Below, piece by piece: positions 1 through 8,279 of a DNA stretch of 64,000 nucleotides (position 1 is its first letter; every line of letters begins with the position of its first letter). Source of the stretch: JADGRB01 sp963835825 (GTDB lineage: Bacteria > Myxococcota_A > Polyangia > Fen-1088). A program made the translations under genes and the position numbers. The stretch covers positions 1,240,001 through 1,304,000 of the forward strand of contig CAWIGZ010000001.1 of the NCBI GenBank assembly GCA_963835825.1. The letters run 5' to 3'. Under the pieces are notes generated by a model. The model worked only from the letters and a program-made list of their open reading frames with translations, was not told where the DNA came from and searched no databases.

Positions 1-548
1 CCTCGGTGAAGCGCTTCGTCTTCACCAGCACCGGCCTGGTCTACGGCTCGAACGGGGGCCGCCTGGCGCGCGAGGATGACCCCTGCGCGCCGACGGCGGC
101 CTACCCGGTGAGCAAGCTCGGCGCCGAGCGCTTTCTCCTGGCGCTGGCGGACGAAGGTCTCGCGGACGCCAGGTTCGATGTCCGCGTGCTGCGGCTCCCT
201 TTTGTCTACGGCGACGGCGATCCGCACATCGCCGAGGCGATTCCGATGATGCGCGGTTTCTCGCCGACCCAGCGCATGTCGATCGGCCACCACGCCGACG
301 TCGCCCAGGCCGTCGCCCGCCTGCTCGATGCCCCGTCGCCCGCGCATCGCATCTACAACGTGGTCGACGACGAGGCCCCCGACCTCGCCACCCTGTTCGC
401 CTCCGTGGGGGCGCCGCCGCCGGACGGCTCGAACGCCGCCGCCGCGCGCCCCTTCGACGCCCTCCTCGACGGCCGCCGCATCCGCGAAGACCTCGGCTTT
501 CGCCCCCAGTTCCCCCGCCTGGCGGACGCGATGGCCGCGGGCGCGTAG
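1..548 (+). CDS. NAD-dependent epimerase/dehydratase, 3-prime part (copy A)
   Basis: This is the C-terminal part of an extended short-chain dehydrogenase/reductase, a Rossmann-fold NAD(P) enzyme family acting mostly on nucleotide sugars. The frame is open to the left edge, so the glycine-rich cofactor loop lies outside the window; the GTG at 6 is probably an internal valine. Visible are the substrate-site strand FTSTGLVYG and the catalytic YxxxK in AAYPVSKLGAE, then a C-terminal domain ending DAMAAGA. It is the longest and most complete of seven related sequences in the window and may be the parent of the others. A parDE pair follows 85 bases downstream. Substrate cannot be told. Confidence 0.8.
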   Translation, partial: SVKRFVFTSTGLVYGSNGGRLAREDDPCAPTAAYPVSKLGAERFLLALADEGLADARFDVRVLRLPFVYGDGDPHIAEAIPMMRGFSPTQRMSIGHHADVAQAVARLLDAPSPAHRIYNVVDDEAPDLATLFASVGAPPPDGSNAAAARPFDALLDGRRIREDLGFRPQFPRLADAMAAGA

Positions 549-632
549 ACCTGGAGCGGCCTCCGGGAGGGGATCAGACGATTGCCATCCGGACGCGACG
601 AAGGGATACTGTCTGTAGTCGTTGAGGTGTTT

Positions 633-884
633 ATGGCACGCCCGTTGAGTCTCGCCGATCTTCCCGATGACGTCGCCCGCTTCGCCGAAGCGCAGCTAGC
701 AAGCGGCCGGTTCTCGACCGTCGAGGAGGTGCTCCGGGCCGGGGCCGAGGCGCTGCGCCAGCGCGAGGACGAGGCCAAGCTGGCGGCCTTGCGCGCGGCG
801 CTGGAAGAAGGCGAGCGGAGCGGCCGGTCGGATTACAGCCTGGAAAAGGTGCTGGCCGAGCTCGACGCTGAGACCGCGCACTGA
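633..884 (+). CDS. parD: ParD-family antitoxin (type II TA)
   Basis: 83 residues. The N-terminal half fits the ribbon-helix-helix antitoxin fold (SGRFSTVEEVLRAGAEAL is the typical ParD helix stretch) and the acidic C-terminal half would bind the toxin. The ATG at 633 is chosen because a GAGG lies just upstream and the longer open frame before it has no family resemblance. The toxin gene starts 8 bases after the stop. By family knowledge it neutralises ParE and represses its own promoter. The pair lies between epimerase copies A and B. In the duplicated block at 7.6-8.0 kb this gene is missing. Confidence 0.85.
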   Translation: MARPLSLADLPDDVARFAEAQLASGRFSTVEEVLRAGAEALRQREDEAKLAALRAALEEGERSGRSDYSLEKVLAELDAETAH

Positions 885-892
885 CGCCGCGT

Positions 893-1186
893 ATGGCCGG
901 GTTCTTTCTTTCGGGGAAAGCGAAGGCCGACGTCAAAGATATCGGCCGCTACACGCAGGAGCGCTGGGGAGTCGAGCAACGGAATCGCTACCTCGGCGAC
1001 CTGGACGCCTGCTTTCAGAAGATCGGCGCCAATCCCACCCTGGGCAATTCCGCGGAAGCAATCCGGGCCGGCTACCGGCGCATTCGCGCGGGCAGCCACA
1101 TGGTGTTCTTCCGGACGTCTGGAAACGAGATCGAGATCGTCCGCGTCCTGCACCAGCGGATGCTGCCCGGGAGGCATCTGCCGTAG
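893..1186 (+). CDS. parE: ParE/RelE-family toxin (type II TA)
   Basis: 97 residues, normal for the ParE family. Features include KAKADVKDIGRYTQERWG at the N-terminus, the central YRRIRAGSHMVFF core strand and the closing VRVLHQRMLPGRHL motif. ParE toxins usually act on DNA gyrase; whether this one does cannot be read from sequence. It is coupled to parD 8 bases upstream. A second copy at 7826 keeps only the first three quarters of the protein. Confidence 0.87.
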   Translation: MAGFFLSGKAKADVKDIGRYTQERWGVEQRNRYLGDLDACFQKIGANPTLGNSAEAIRAGYRRIRAGSHMVFFRTSGNEIEIVRVLHQRMLPGRHLP

Positions 1187-1271
1187 TCAGCGCGCTCGGA
1201 CCGGACCCTCGCAATCCTAGGAGACCCCGTCCAGCCGCGACCAGTTTTCGTGGTCTGCGCCGGGCCGAGGA

Positions 1272-1533
1272 GGACCACGCCGACGTCGCCCAGGCCGTCG
1301 CCCGCCCGCTCGATGCCCCGTCGCCCGCGCATCGCATCTACAACGTGGTCGACGACGAGGCCCCCGACCTGGCCACCCTGTTCGCCTCCGTGGGGGCGCC
1401 GCCGCCCGACGGCTCGAACGCCGACGCCGCACGCCCCTTCGACGCCCTCCTCGACGGCCGCCGCATCCGCGAAGACCTCGGCTTTCGGCCCAAGTTCCCC
1501 CGCCTGGCAGACGCGCTGGCGGCGGGCGCATAG
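1272..1533 (+). pseudogene. epimerase 3-prime fragment (copy B)
   Basis: From about 1272 to the TAG at 1531-1533 the sequence matches copy A from about 286 to its stop, with about a dozen substitutions in 260 bases by eye, more than half of them silent. It encodes only the C-terminal third, without the YxxxK catalytic motif, and has no start of its own, so it is non-functional as an enzyme. The match stops at the stop codon; downstream sequence differs from copy A but shares a TAGCGGC start with copy C. It separates parDE from the DUF433/DUF5615 pair. Confidence 0.9.
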
Positions 1534-1588
1534 CGGCACGGTCCCGCTGCCGGAGGTGGCCAGCGTCGCGTGGTATCCTGAAGGTGCG

Positions 1589-1831
1589 ATGATCGACTGG
1601 CGCGACCGAGTTACGACGAGCCCTGACGTCTGTCACGGGGCGGCGTGTGTCCGGGGAACGCGGATTCCAGTCTCGGTCGTGCTCGACAATCTGGCCGATG
1701 GTCTTCCGGCTGAAGAGATCCTGGCCAGCTACCCGAGCCTGACGCTCGACGACATCCGGGCTGCGGTGGCTTACGGCGCGGAGCTGGCTCGGGAGCGCGT
1801 CCTGGATCTTCCGCGTCACGCTGCGGGATGA
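1589..1831 (+). CDS. DUF433-family antitoxin-like protein
   Basis: 80 residues. SPDVCHGAACVRGTRIPV and the helix LTLDDIRAAVAYGAEL are the signature of DUF433, a small helix-turn-helix-like family that is usually the partner of PIN-like toxins. ATG at 1589 has a GAAGG just upstream. The stop overlaps the start of the next gene by four bases (ATGA), so the two are translationally coupled. Likely role is autoregulating antitoxin; this is inference from the pairing. Confidence 0.82.
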   Translation: MIDWRDRVTTSPDVCHGAACVRGTRIPVSVVLDNLADGLPAEEILASYPSLTLDDIRAAVAYGAELARERVLDLPRHAAG

Positions 1832-2181
1832 AGTTCAAGCTCGACGAGAATCTGCCCGGGGAGGGCGTCCAGATTCTTCGCGCCGCCGGCCACGACGCGG
1901 TCACCGTGCTCGACCAGCGGTTGGGCGGAAAGGCCGACCCAGAGATCTTCGCGGTCGTTCAAGCGGAGGGTCGTGCGCTCATCACGTTGGACGTCGGGTT
2001 CGGCAACATCCGAACGTACTCGCCCGGGAGCAGCGCGGGAATCGTCGTGCTGCGACCGGGGCGACAAGGTAAAGCCGTCGTGCTTGCCGCCATCGCCCAG
2101 GTCGCTGCAGCGGCGGTCGATGAACCCGTCACGGGCAAGCTTTGGATCGTCGAGGATGGCCGCCTTCGGATTCGCGGCTGA
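1828..2181 (+). CDS. DUF5615 PIN-like toxin candidate
   Basis: 117 residues. MKFKLDENLP at the N-terminus and LITLDVGFGN in the middle carry the aspartates expected of the DUF5615/Mut7-C PIN-like fold, which is related to RNases. It overlaps the DUF433 gene by ATGA, the standard arrangement for this putative toxin-antitoxin family. A 30-base remnant of the epimerase gene follows within 15 bases of the stop. Nuclease activity is inferred from family membership only. Confidence 0.82.
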   Translation: MKFKLDENLPGEGVQILRAAGHDAVTVLDQRLGGKADPEIFAVVQAEGRALITLDVGFGNIRTYSPGSSAGIVVLRPGRQGKAVVLAAIAQVAAAAVDEPVTGKLWIVEDGRLRIRG

Positions 2182-2193
2182 GGGCGTCCGGCC

Positions 2194-2226
2194 ACCGCAC
2201 CGACGTCGCCCAGGCCGTCGCCCGCT
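2194..2226 (+). repeat. short epimerase remnant (copy G)
   Basis: About 30 bases match the epimerase gene at the position coding DVAQAVAR, as seen at 293-320 of copy A and at the start of copy B. Sequence on both sides is unrelated to the epimerase. It lies just after the DUF5615 gene, so that TA pair is also flanked on both sides by epimerase sequence. A chance match this long is unlikely. Confidence 0.7.
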
Positions 2227-2271
2227 TGCCGGCGTCGTGCCGATGAGCAAGGACGTCTTACATTCCAGGGC

Positions 2272-2907
2272 ATGACCGCGACAGGATCAGGGCAGTCGTC
2301 GGGGGCGGGCGTTCGTGTGGCGCTCGGACTGCTGGCGGCGCTCGCCGCTTGCGACGGGCTGGGTGGGCGCGAAGGGCTTTCGCCCGTGCCCGCGGGTGGT
2401 TCCATGTGGACGTCGGCCTCTGCCCCCGGGGGTAGCAGTCCCTCGCCGTCGGATGCGGGACCAGTGACCGCCATCATCGGGGAGCGACCTGACGCGGGCG
2501 CGTGGGACGCCGGCGCACGGGACGACCGCTGCGCGTCGGGCGACGGTGGCGGCGACGGAGCCGACGCCATGTCGGGTGACGACGCCGGCGATCCTTACCT
2601 GGTGATGTGTCGGCACTACTGCGACGCGCTCCGGGAGACTGCGGTCTACTTCTGCTTGGCGTCGGGTAGGGACGTCGCCACCTGCGCGCCGTCGGCTTCC
2701 GCCGAGCTCTGCTTCGACGATCGTTGCGCCACCCGCCTGCTCCCGCCGCCATTGTGCCTCACCCAGTGCGACGCGCTGGACCGGGATTACCGGGCCGCTT
2801 GCGGCGATGGCGGCACCGTCGCCGGCGATGCCACATTCTGCGCGCTGACGCCGGAGGCGCACGACGCCGCCTGCCGCGCCGGCTGCTGGCGCGCGTCTGG
2901 GGCCTGA
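2272..2907 (+). CDS. secreted lipoprotein, Cys-rich, unknown function
   Basis: 211 residues. An N-terminal hydrophobic stretch ends in a lipobox LAAC with Cys27, so the protein is probably lipid-anchored. A low-complexity Ala/Gly/Asp/Ser linker runs to about residue 105, followed by a compact C-terminal domain with about ten cysteines, starting MCRHYCDALRETAVYFC and containing CLTQCDAL. Such small disulfide-rich domains are common in myxobacterial surface lipoproteins. I do not recognise a specific family. Confidence 0.7.
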   Translation: MTATGSGQSSGAGVRVALGLLAALAACDGLGGREGLSPVPAGGSMWTSASAPGGSSPSPSDAGPVTAIIGERPDAGAWDAGARDDRCASGDGGGDGADAMSGDDAGDPYLVMCRHYCDALRETAVYFCLASGRDVATCAPSASAELCFDDRCATRLLPPPLCLTQCDALDRDYRAACGDGGTVAGDATFCALTPEAHDAACRAGCWRASGA

Positions 2908-2919
2908 CCGAGACCGCGC

Positions 2920-3549
2920 CTAGTCTCGCCGGCCTCCTGCCGCGCACGCCTGCCGGACAGCCTGGTCGGTGCGCTCGGTGCCACGCGTGATGGCGGGCAG
3001 GTCCTCGGCGTCGAAGAACACGTAATGACCCGCGTCGGCGTCGAGCTGGTCCTGCGTGGGGGGCATGGTCACGAGCGCGCCGATGACCCCCACCAGACCG
3101 AGCGCCAGTCCGCCGATGCCGAAGACGGTCGCCGCCGCGTGGTTTCGATCGTTGAGCGCCGCCCCGGTTCCGAGGCCAACCGTCATGCCTCCAACGCCGA
3201 CGCCCAGAATCCAGTAAAGCGATCGGTGAGTGGCGGCATCGGTACGCCGAATGCGTGCCATTCTGGCCTCAAGGGTGGGCTCCTGCAGGCGATCGACGAC
3301 CCGCTCGAGATCCTCGGGGTGTGCCTGGCCCGGGCGGAACAGGCCGAAGCCTCCATAGACTAACGGGGGTCCCCATTGCCGAACCTCCGCGGGCGCCAGC
3401 TCGAGCCATCCCTCTTGCTCGCAGGCGTCCCTCGGATCGCCGATCGTCAGAGGGACCGCGGGGCCCATGCGGACCGCATGCGTACAGGCGCAGAGCGCCA
3501 CCATGACGAGGGCGATCGGGCTCGAAACGACGACGGCGGTTCTGCGCAT
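2920..3549 (-). CDS. putative lipoprotein with two membrane segments
   Basis: 209 residues from the ATG at 3549; an ATG at 3567 is also possible. The signal region MRRTAVVVSSPIALVMVALC ends in LCAC, a plausible lipobox. Two hydrophobic glycine-rich segments follow (YWILGVGVGGMTVGLGTGAA and VFGIGGLALGLVGVIGALV), separated by DRNHAA. This layout resembles the small two-helix lipoproteins at 29944 and 38704, although the sequences are far apart. It runs convergently with the previous gene, the two stops 13 bases apart. Confidence 0.65.
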   Translation of the reverse strand: MRRTAVVVSSPIALVMVALCACTHAVRMGPAVPLTIGDPRDACEQEGWLELAPAEVRQWGPPLVYGGFGLFRPGQAHPEDLERVVDRLQEPTLEARMARIRRTDAATHRSLYWILGVGVGGMTVGLGTGAALNDRNHAAATVFGIGGLALGLVGVIGALVTMPPTQDQLDADAGHYVFFDAEDLPAITRGTERTDQAVRQACAAGGRRD

Positions 3550-3730
3550 CGGATGCCCCACGTTCATTCTATCCGTGTGACGCCGCCGTTCGCGTGCCTG
3601 TCGGGTTCTTCCGAATAACACTCGGTCTTATCGGAGCCTCGTCGCTCCCAGTGCCAGCAAAGCCACCGGTGGGGCTGCGCGACGGCTGGCCGCGCCCAGG
3701 GCTTCGTCAAATGATATCGTCCCAGACGCC

Positions 3731-4897
3731 ATGCGCACAGACCCTCGGCCAGCGACTGGGGCGCTCGTTGCGCTCGCTGCTTCATTCGTTCTCGTTGGTT
3801 GTACGCAAAGCCCCACGACGAACGCCCCTTCCGGTACCGGTGGGACGGGCGGCGCTTCGGCCGGCGCCGCAGGTCGCGCGGGAACTGGCGGGAACACGGC
3901 CGTCGCGGGTGATACCGGCGCGGCTGGTACCGGCACGTCGGTCGGCGGCACGACAGGTTCCGAGGGAGGGTCCGGCTCGCCGGCAAAGGGCGGCGCGGGC
4001 GGGGCGAGTGTCGGCAGCGGTGGCGGCGGCGGATTCGCGGGGGCGGCGGGATCGGCAGCTCACTCGGGAGGCAGCGCAGGCACACAAGGCGGCATCGGCG
4101 GAAAGGCCGGCGGCGGCGCCGGTGGCGGTTCATCGGCGACGGGCGGAGGCGCAGGCGGTGCCTCATCGTGCCCGGGGCTCATCTGCGAGGACTTCGAAAC
4201 CGGCAGCATCGATCCCGCGAAATGGGATACGTCGTCGAAGGGCGGCACCCTGGATGTGCAAACGCAGCAGGTCGCGCACGGCAAGTATGCCTTACACCTG
4301 CAAGGGTTGGGCAGCGGCAGCGACGACTGGGCTACTCTCTTCGCGAAGAATGTTCCCGCGGCGTTGAAGTCCGCCACAACCTTCGGCCGGGCGAGCATGT
4401 ATTTCTCCGCTGGGGCATCCGCCAGTCTTCACATTCAATTTCCGTTCGCCGGAAGCAATGGCACCGGTTCAGGGAGCGGCCCAGCGCCCTTGGCGCAGCT
4501 GCGCTACTTGGAGGTCGGCAGCTATGACGGCCAGTGGCAGCTGTCGTTCGACATCCACGACGTGACGCCCAACATTGAGGATTCTGCCTACGCGGGCGCG
4601 AACTTCCCGACCGGCAAGTGGGTTTGCATCGAGTGGGAATTCGAAGATCAGCCTGAGCGGATCACGTTGTGGGTCGGTGGGACTCAGGTCGGCGTGTTCG
4701 ACAACATGCATGTCAATTACTCGAGCGACGGCACGAAGTCCGGCGGCACCTTCTACCAGGGCAAGACCGGCGGTCTCATCGGCGTGTTCGACACGTTCGG
4801 AATTGGTTTCCATGACTGGCATCCCACGAAGGCCTTCGACGTTTACTACGACGACGTCGTGCTCGACAGGACCCGTATCGGCTGTCCCGCCCTGTGA
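3731..4897 (+). CDS. lipoprotein with jelly-roll (concanavalin A-like) domain
   Basis: 388 residues. Lipobox LVGC at the end of a 24-residue signal, then a Gly/Ala/Ser-rich linker to about residue 140. The rest is a single beta-rich domain opening CEDFETGSIDPAKW and ending YYDDVVLDRTRIGC, with WVCIEWEFED in the middle. This pattern is that of Cip1/polysaccharide-lyase-like jelly-roll domains seen in secreted myxobacterial proteins and suggests carbohydrate binding or cleavage at the cell surface. No catalytic residue can be assigned. It stands alone, with no operon partner. Confidence 0.75.
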   Translation: MRTDPRPATGALVALAASFVLVGCTQSPTTNAPSGTGGTGGASAGAAGRAGTGGNTAVAGDTGAAGTGTSVGGTTGSEGGSGSPAKGGAGGASVGSGGGGGFAGAAGSAAHSGGSAGTQGGIGGKAGGGAGGGSSATGGGAGGASSCPGLICEDFETGSIDPAKWDTSSKGGTLDVQTQQVAHGKYALHLQGLGSGSDDWATLFAKNVPAALKSATTFGRASMYFSAGASASLHIQFPFAGSNGTGSGSGPAPLAQLRYLEVGSYDGQWQLSFDIHDVTPNIEDSAYAGANFPTGKWVCIEWEFEDQPERITLWVGGTQVGVFDNMHVNYSSDGTKSGGTFYQGKTGGLIGVFDTFGIGFHDWHPTKAFDVYYDDVVLDRTRIGCPAL

Positions 4898-4899
4898 CA

Positions 4900-4930
4900 A
4901 CGGGCCATGAGCCGAGAAGCCCGTGGGATT
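4900..4930 (+). terminator. possible weak hairpin after the jelly-roll lipoprotein
   Basis: ACGGGC and GCCCGT, 13 bases apart, form a short inverted repeat directly after the stop codon at 4897. There is no T-tract, so a rho-independent terminator is only a possibility. Confidence 0.25.
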
Positions 4931-5117
4931 CGAATTGTTCAATGCGATCGGCGGTCGCCTCTTCACCTCGGGGGTCCCGTGCTGGCTACCATGGTCATCG
5001 GCGCGAAACGACGCAGGAACTCCTTCGGAGATCCGCGTTGCTCGGCTACCCGGAACGTGGCGAAGTCGGAGATGAACTTCCTGCGGCGGGTCGTCGACTG
5101 GGTCCGGTCGAGAGCCA

Positions 5118-5467
5118 GCGTTGTCTACGGCGACGGCAATCCCCACATCGCGGAGGCGATCCCGATGATGCGCGGTTTCTCGCCGACCCAGCGCATGTCG
5201 ATCGGCCACCACGCCGACGTCGGCCAGGCCGTCGCCCGCCTGCTCGACGCCCCGTCGCCCGTGCATCGCATCTACAACGTGGTCGACGACGAGGCCCCCG
5301 ACCTGGCCACCCTGTTCGCCTCCGTGGGGGCGCCGCCGCCGGACGGCTCGAACGCCGCCGCCGCGCGCCCCTTCGACGCGCTCCTCGACGGCCGCCGCAT
5401 CCGCGAGGACCTCGGCTTTCGCCCCCGGTTCCCCCGCCTGGGCTATGCGATGGCCGCCGGCGCCTAG
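5118..5467 (+). pseudogene. epimerase 3-prime fragment (copy C)
   Basis: From about 5118 (VVYGDGNPHIAEAI) to the TAG at 5465-5467 this is the C-terminal two thirds of the epimerase, very close to copy A. The reading frame is open further left to 4907, but that upstream sequence shows no similarity to the enzyme and lacks the YxxxK region. Its last bases overlap the stop codon of the convergent VIT/vWA gene. With copy D it brackets that gene as direct repeats. Confidence 0.88.
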
Positions 5468-7476
5468 CGGCTGTTCGCTGGTTCTACCCGCCCTGACCGG
5501 AGGGCGAACGTGAGTCGGTAGCTCTCGCGCGAATGCTTGTCGTTGAACGTCGCGGGTAGACGCGTCGCCCAGAGACCCTCCTCCATGCAACGCCGGGCGG
5601 GCTCGTCGCCGCCTTTGACTGTCACGTCCAAGATCTCCTGCTGATCGGTCTCGAGCTCGACCCGGAGCGTTCCGGCTGGGTCCGCGCTCAAAGCGCAACG
5701 ATCGAGCAGGGGAGCTATCTCGGGGAGCAGGTCTTGCGGCACGGGCGGGCGGCCAGCGCCGGTACCGCCTCCGCCGGAACCCCCCAGACAGCCGGGGTCG
5801 GGGATGCCGCCGGAGCCGTACGGCTCTCGCCCGCCGCTGCCGGCCGCCCAGAACATGAGGCCGGGTACGGCGAAGCCCTGGGCCAGCGCGTCCTTCCGCT
5901 GGCGCGTCCCATCTTGGCACTCCATCAACATGTCTTCGGAGACGGCCAGGCGCGCCAGCAGCCGTTCGAAGGCCGGATCGCGGTGAATCGACATCCGCAG
6001 TTTCTTGCTCCAGATCCAGCCGGTGAGCTGGAGGCGATTCGGCGGCGCGATCGTCGATATGCCGGACCAGAGTCCCGTCTCCCCGACGGCGACTCGATCG
6101 ACCGAATCCCCTGTCCGTTCGTGCGACCAGTCGGGCCAGTCGGGACGCGACGATCTGGACGGGTCGACGAGGCTGAGCGAGTCGAGAGCGTCGGGCCGAA
6201 ACAGGGGACGCAATGTCTCCGGCCCCGGCGGACGAACGACGCCGTCGACCAGGGGCACGTTGACGGCGTAAGTCGCGCCTCCGAACGCCGCCGCCAGCGC
6301 GCCGAGCCCGTCGGGGGCGCGGTGACCGACCGAACCGGGCATCTTGCTCGCGCTCGGGTAGAGGAGGTGGACCAGGGTCCCCTCGGGCGCGCGCCGCAGC
6401 GCCGCGATGGTGGCGCGTCGATCGAAGCCGGAGCGCAGCGCGCCGTCGGTCAGCAGGATGATTCGCCCCGGCTTTCCGAGCTGGCGCAGCGTCTCGGCGG
6501 CCAGCGTCGCGCCGCGATCCAGAAAAGATCCGTTGCCGAGAGGCCGCTCCGGAAGGTCGGCCGGAAGCGCCTGCTTGAACGCCGAGGCGGGGACGAATCG
6601 CCCGAAGACGCGCGCGGCGGTCCGGCTCGTCATCACCAGCTCGACCTCGGCGCCCGGCACGTTCGCCAGAAACGCCTCGACAATCGCGAGCTGCGGTGCC
6701 AGGCCCCCCTGGCGTTCCTGGCTGCGCGAGGCGTCGAGGACGAATACGATCGGCGCGGCGTTGGCGGGCGAGGGGACCTCCGCCATCCGCTTGGGAACAG
6801 CGACCTCGAGGCGCCACCACCAGATGCCTGGCGCGAAGCGATAGACGCCGTAGCGCGCCGCGGGCGCCTTTCCGTCCGGCTCCGCCTTCTCGACGACGGT
6901 GCAGTCTCCGCGGTCTGGGTCCGGATGGGCGCTCAGCTCCGGATGGCCCGCGGGAAGCGAGACCTCGGCCGCGGGCTCCTGGTCCCCGCTCAGGTCGCTC
7001 TTTCCGCAATAGTCCCACCGGCGTCCGCCCGGCACGCTCTCCCCGCGCGCCCACAGGGTGTAACGGATCTGCAGCTTGCCGCCCGTCCGAATGGAGGCTG
7101 TCGAAATGGTGAACGATCGATAGCTCTCCGCCTCGAGCGAGGCCCACGGCCTGTTCGGGTTGCCAGCGTAGATTCGAGGCCTGTCACCCATGTCGCCTGG
7201 CACCGCGACGAGACGCCCCTTGCGCCAGGCGCCGTCGCTGTCGATCCCGAACGACGTGACGACCGATTCGTTCGGCAGCCGAAATTGTCGTTCGAGGCCT
7301 ATCGGATCAGCCGGCGATCGGGCGGCGAACTCGCGCGTGACCGTGAAGACGGCCTCATCGGGCGCGATCAGCTCGAACGCAACCTGGTGGCGCGTCTCGT
7401 GCGTGTTCGCCAGTTCCCGCTCGGGATTGTCGTTCGCCAGCCCCGCCGCGAGAATCGCCCAGAGGACGAACATCAC
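5464..7476 (-). CDS. VIT/von Willebrand factor A domain protein
   Basis: 670 residues. A short N-terminal hydrophobic segment suggests export. Residues 25-150 resemble the vault/inter-alpha-trypsin (VIT) region; from about 240 the vWA domain has the metal-site motif DASRS (248-252) and the later LLTDGAL. A Gly-rich insertion near 560-590 (GGSGGGGTGAG) separates a small C-terminal beta domain that ends with a TonB/AgmX-like stretch of conserved CMEEGLWATRLP. VIT/vWA proteins mediate surface protein interactions. The gene lies exactly between epimerase copies C and D, and its stop overlaps that of copy C. Confidence 0.82.
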   Translation of the reverse strand: MMFVLWAILAAGLANDNPERELANTHETRHQVAFELIAPDEAVFTVTREFAARSPADPIGLERQFRLPNESVVTSFGIDSDGAWRKGRLVAVPGDMGDRPRIYAGNPNRPWASLEAESYRSFTISTASIRTGGKLQIRYTLWARGESVPGGRRWDYCGKSDLSGDQEPAAEVSLPAGHPELSAHPDPDRGDCTVVEKAEPDGKAPAARYGVYRFAPGIWWWRLEVAVPKRMAEVPSPANAAPIVFVLDASRSQERQGGLAPQLAIVEAFLANVPGAEVELVMTSRTAARVFGRFVPASAFKQALPADLPERPLGNGSFLDRGATLAAETLRQLGKPGRIILLTDGALRSGFDRRATIAALRRAPEGTLVHLLYPSASKMPGSVGHRAPDGLGALAAAFGGATYAVNVPLVDGVVRPPGPETLRPLFRPDALDSLSLVDPSRSSRPDWPDWSHERTGDSVDRVAVGETGLWSGISTIAPPNRLQLTGWIWSKKLRMSIHRDPAFERLLARLAVSEDMLMECQDGTRQRKDALAQGFAVPGLMFWAAGSGGREPYGSGGIPDPGCLGGSGGGGTGAGRPPVPQDLLPEIAPLLDRCALSADPAGTLRVELETDQQEILDVTVKGGDEPARRCMEEGLWATRLPATFNDKHSRESYRLTFALRSGRVEPANSR

Positions 7477-7573
7477 CCGTCATTCTAGGGGCGTCGTCCC
7501 ATCGACGGTAGCGGCAACCCGGCGCTGTGGCCTCAGTTGCCACCCGCCGGTGGCTATGGTCCGACCCATGAAG

Positions 7574-7798
7574 CTCGACGTCCCGTCGCCCGCGCATCGC
7601 ATCTACAACGTGGTCGACGACGAGGCCCCCGACCTCGCCACCCTGTTCGCCTCCGTGGGGGCGCCGCCGCCGGACGGGTCGAACGCCGCCGCCGCGCGCC
7701 CCTTCGACGCCCTCCTCGACGGCCGCCGCATCCGCGAAGACCTCGGCTTTCGGCCCCAGTTTCCCCGCCTGGCGGACGCGATGGCCGCGGGCGCGTAG
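7574..7798 (+). pseudogene. epimerase 3-prime fragment (copy D)
   Basis: Matches copy A from about 322 to the stop with only three or four differences by eye, and the match continues 15-20 bases past the stop (TAGACCTGGAGC). It then jumps to the parE start. The fragment therefore comes from a duplication of the block that contains copy A and parDE. It encodes only the last 70 residues of the enzyme. Confidence 0.9.
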
Positions 7799-7825
7799 AC
7801 CTGGAGCAGCCTGCCGGCGCCGCGT

Positions 7826-8046
7826 ATGGCCGGGTTCTTTCTTTCGGAGAAAGCGAAGGCCGACGTCAAAGATATCGGCCGCTACACGCAGGAGCGCTGG
7901 GGAGTCGAGCAACGGAATCGCTACCTCGGCGACCTGGACGCCTGCTTTCAGAAGATCGGAGCGAATCCCACCCCGGGCAATTCCGCGGAAGCAATCCGGG
8001 CGGGCTATCGGCGCATTCGCGCGGGCAGCCACTTGGTGTTCTTCCC
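7826..8046 (+). pseudogene. parE: parE toxin, truncated second copy
   Basis: The first 73 or so codons match the parE at 893 almost exactly (the copy reads SEKAKADVKDIG and SHLVFF). Similarity stops at about 8046, before the C-terminal motif RVLHQRMLPG that ParE toxins need, and the frame runs on into unrelated FG-GAP sequence. The parD gene found in the first copy is absent. Without the C-terminus the product is probably inactive, which would explain how an orphan toxin gene can persist. Confidence 0.85.
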
Positions 8047-8054
8047 AGGAGACC

Positions 8055-8183
8055 TTCCCGACCACCCCCCTGGTCTACGCGGCGAACTCGCGCTCGTTGG
8101 CGCTCGGCGACCTGAACGGCGACGGCCGGCCAGACGTCGTCGTTGCGGCCCACTCGAGCTCGGTCCTGCGAGGCACTGCCAGT
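8055..8183 (+). pseudogene. FG-GAP/VCBS repeat fragment
   Basis: In the frame starting at 8055 the translation contains LALGDLNGDGRPDVVVAA, the calcium-binding FG-GAP/VCBS repeat motif of secreted beta-propeller proteins. It has no start codon, begins right at the parE breakpoint, and reaches a stop about 25 bases after the listed end. It is a piece of a larger gene not present here. Confidence 0.7.
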
Positions 8184-8279
8184 AGGTCGTCGACGTCCAC
8201 AGCGCCGTGAAGGTGTCGGCCCGCCACCGTCTGGCGAGCATCCGAGGTGTATGCTTGGCGCATAGCTTGGAGGTAGATC

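Noticed and set aside
4918..4935. GGGATTCGAATTG, reminiscent of a tRNA T-arm on the minus strand
   Set aside because: No matching acceptor, D or anticodon stems around it; not a tRNA.
4469..7147. Long minus-strand open frame of 892 codons
   Set aside because: It runs across the end of the jelly-roll gene, epimerase copy C and the vWA gene in a different frame, is rich in Arg/Gly/Ala, and has no motif. A shadow of high-GC coding.
5734..7488. Plus-strand frame of 584 codons opposite the vWA gene
   Set aside because: Arg/Gly-rich antisense shadow; the minus strand carries the clear VIT/vWA signature.
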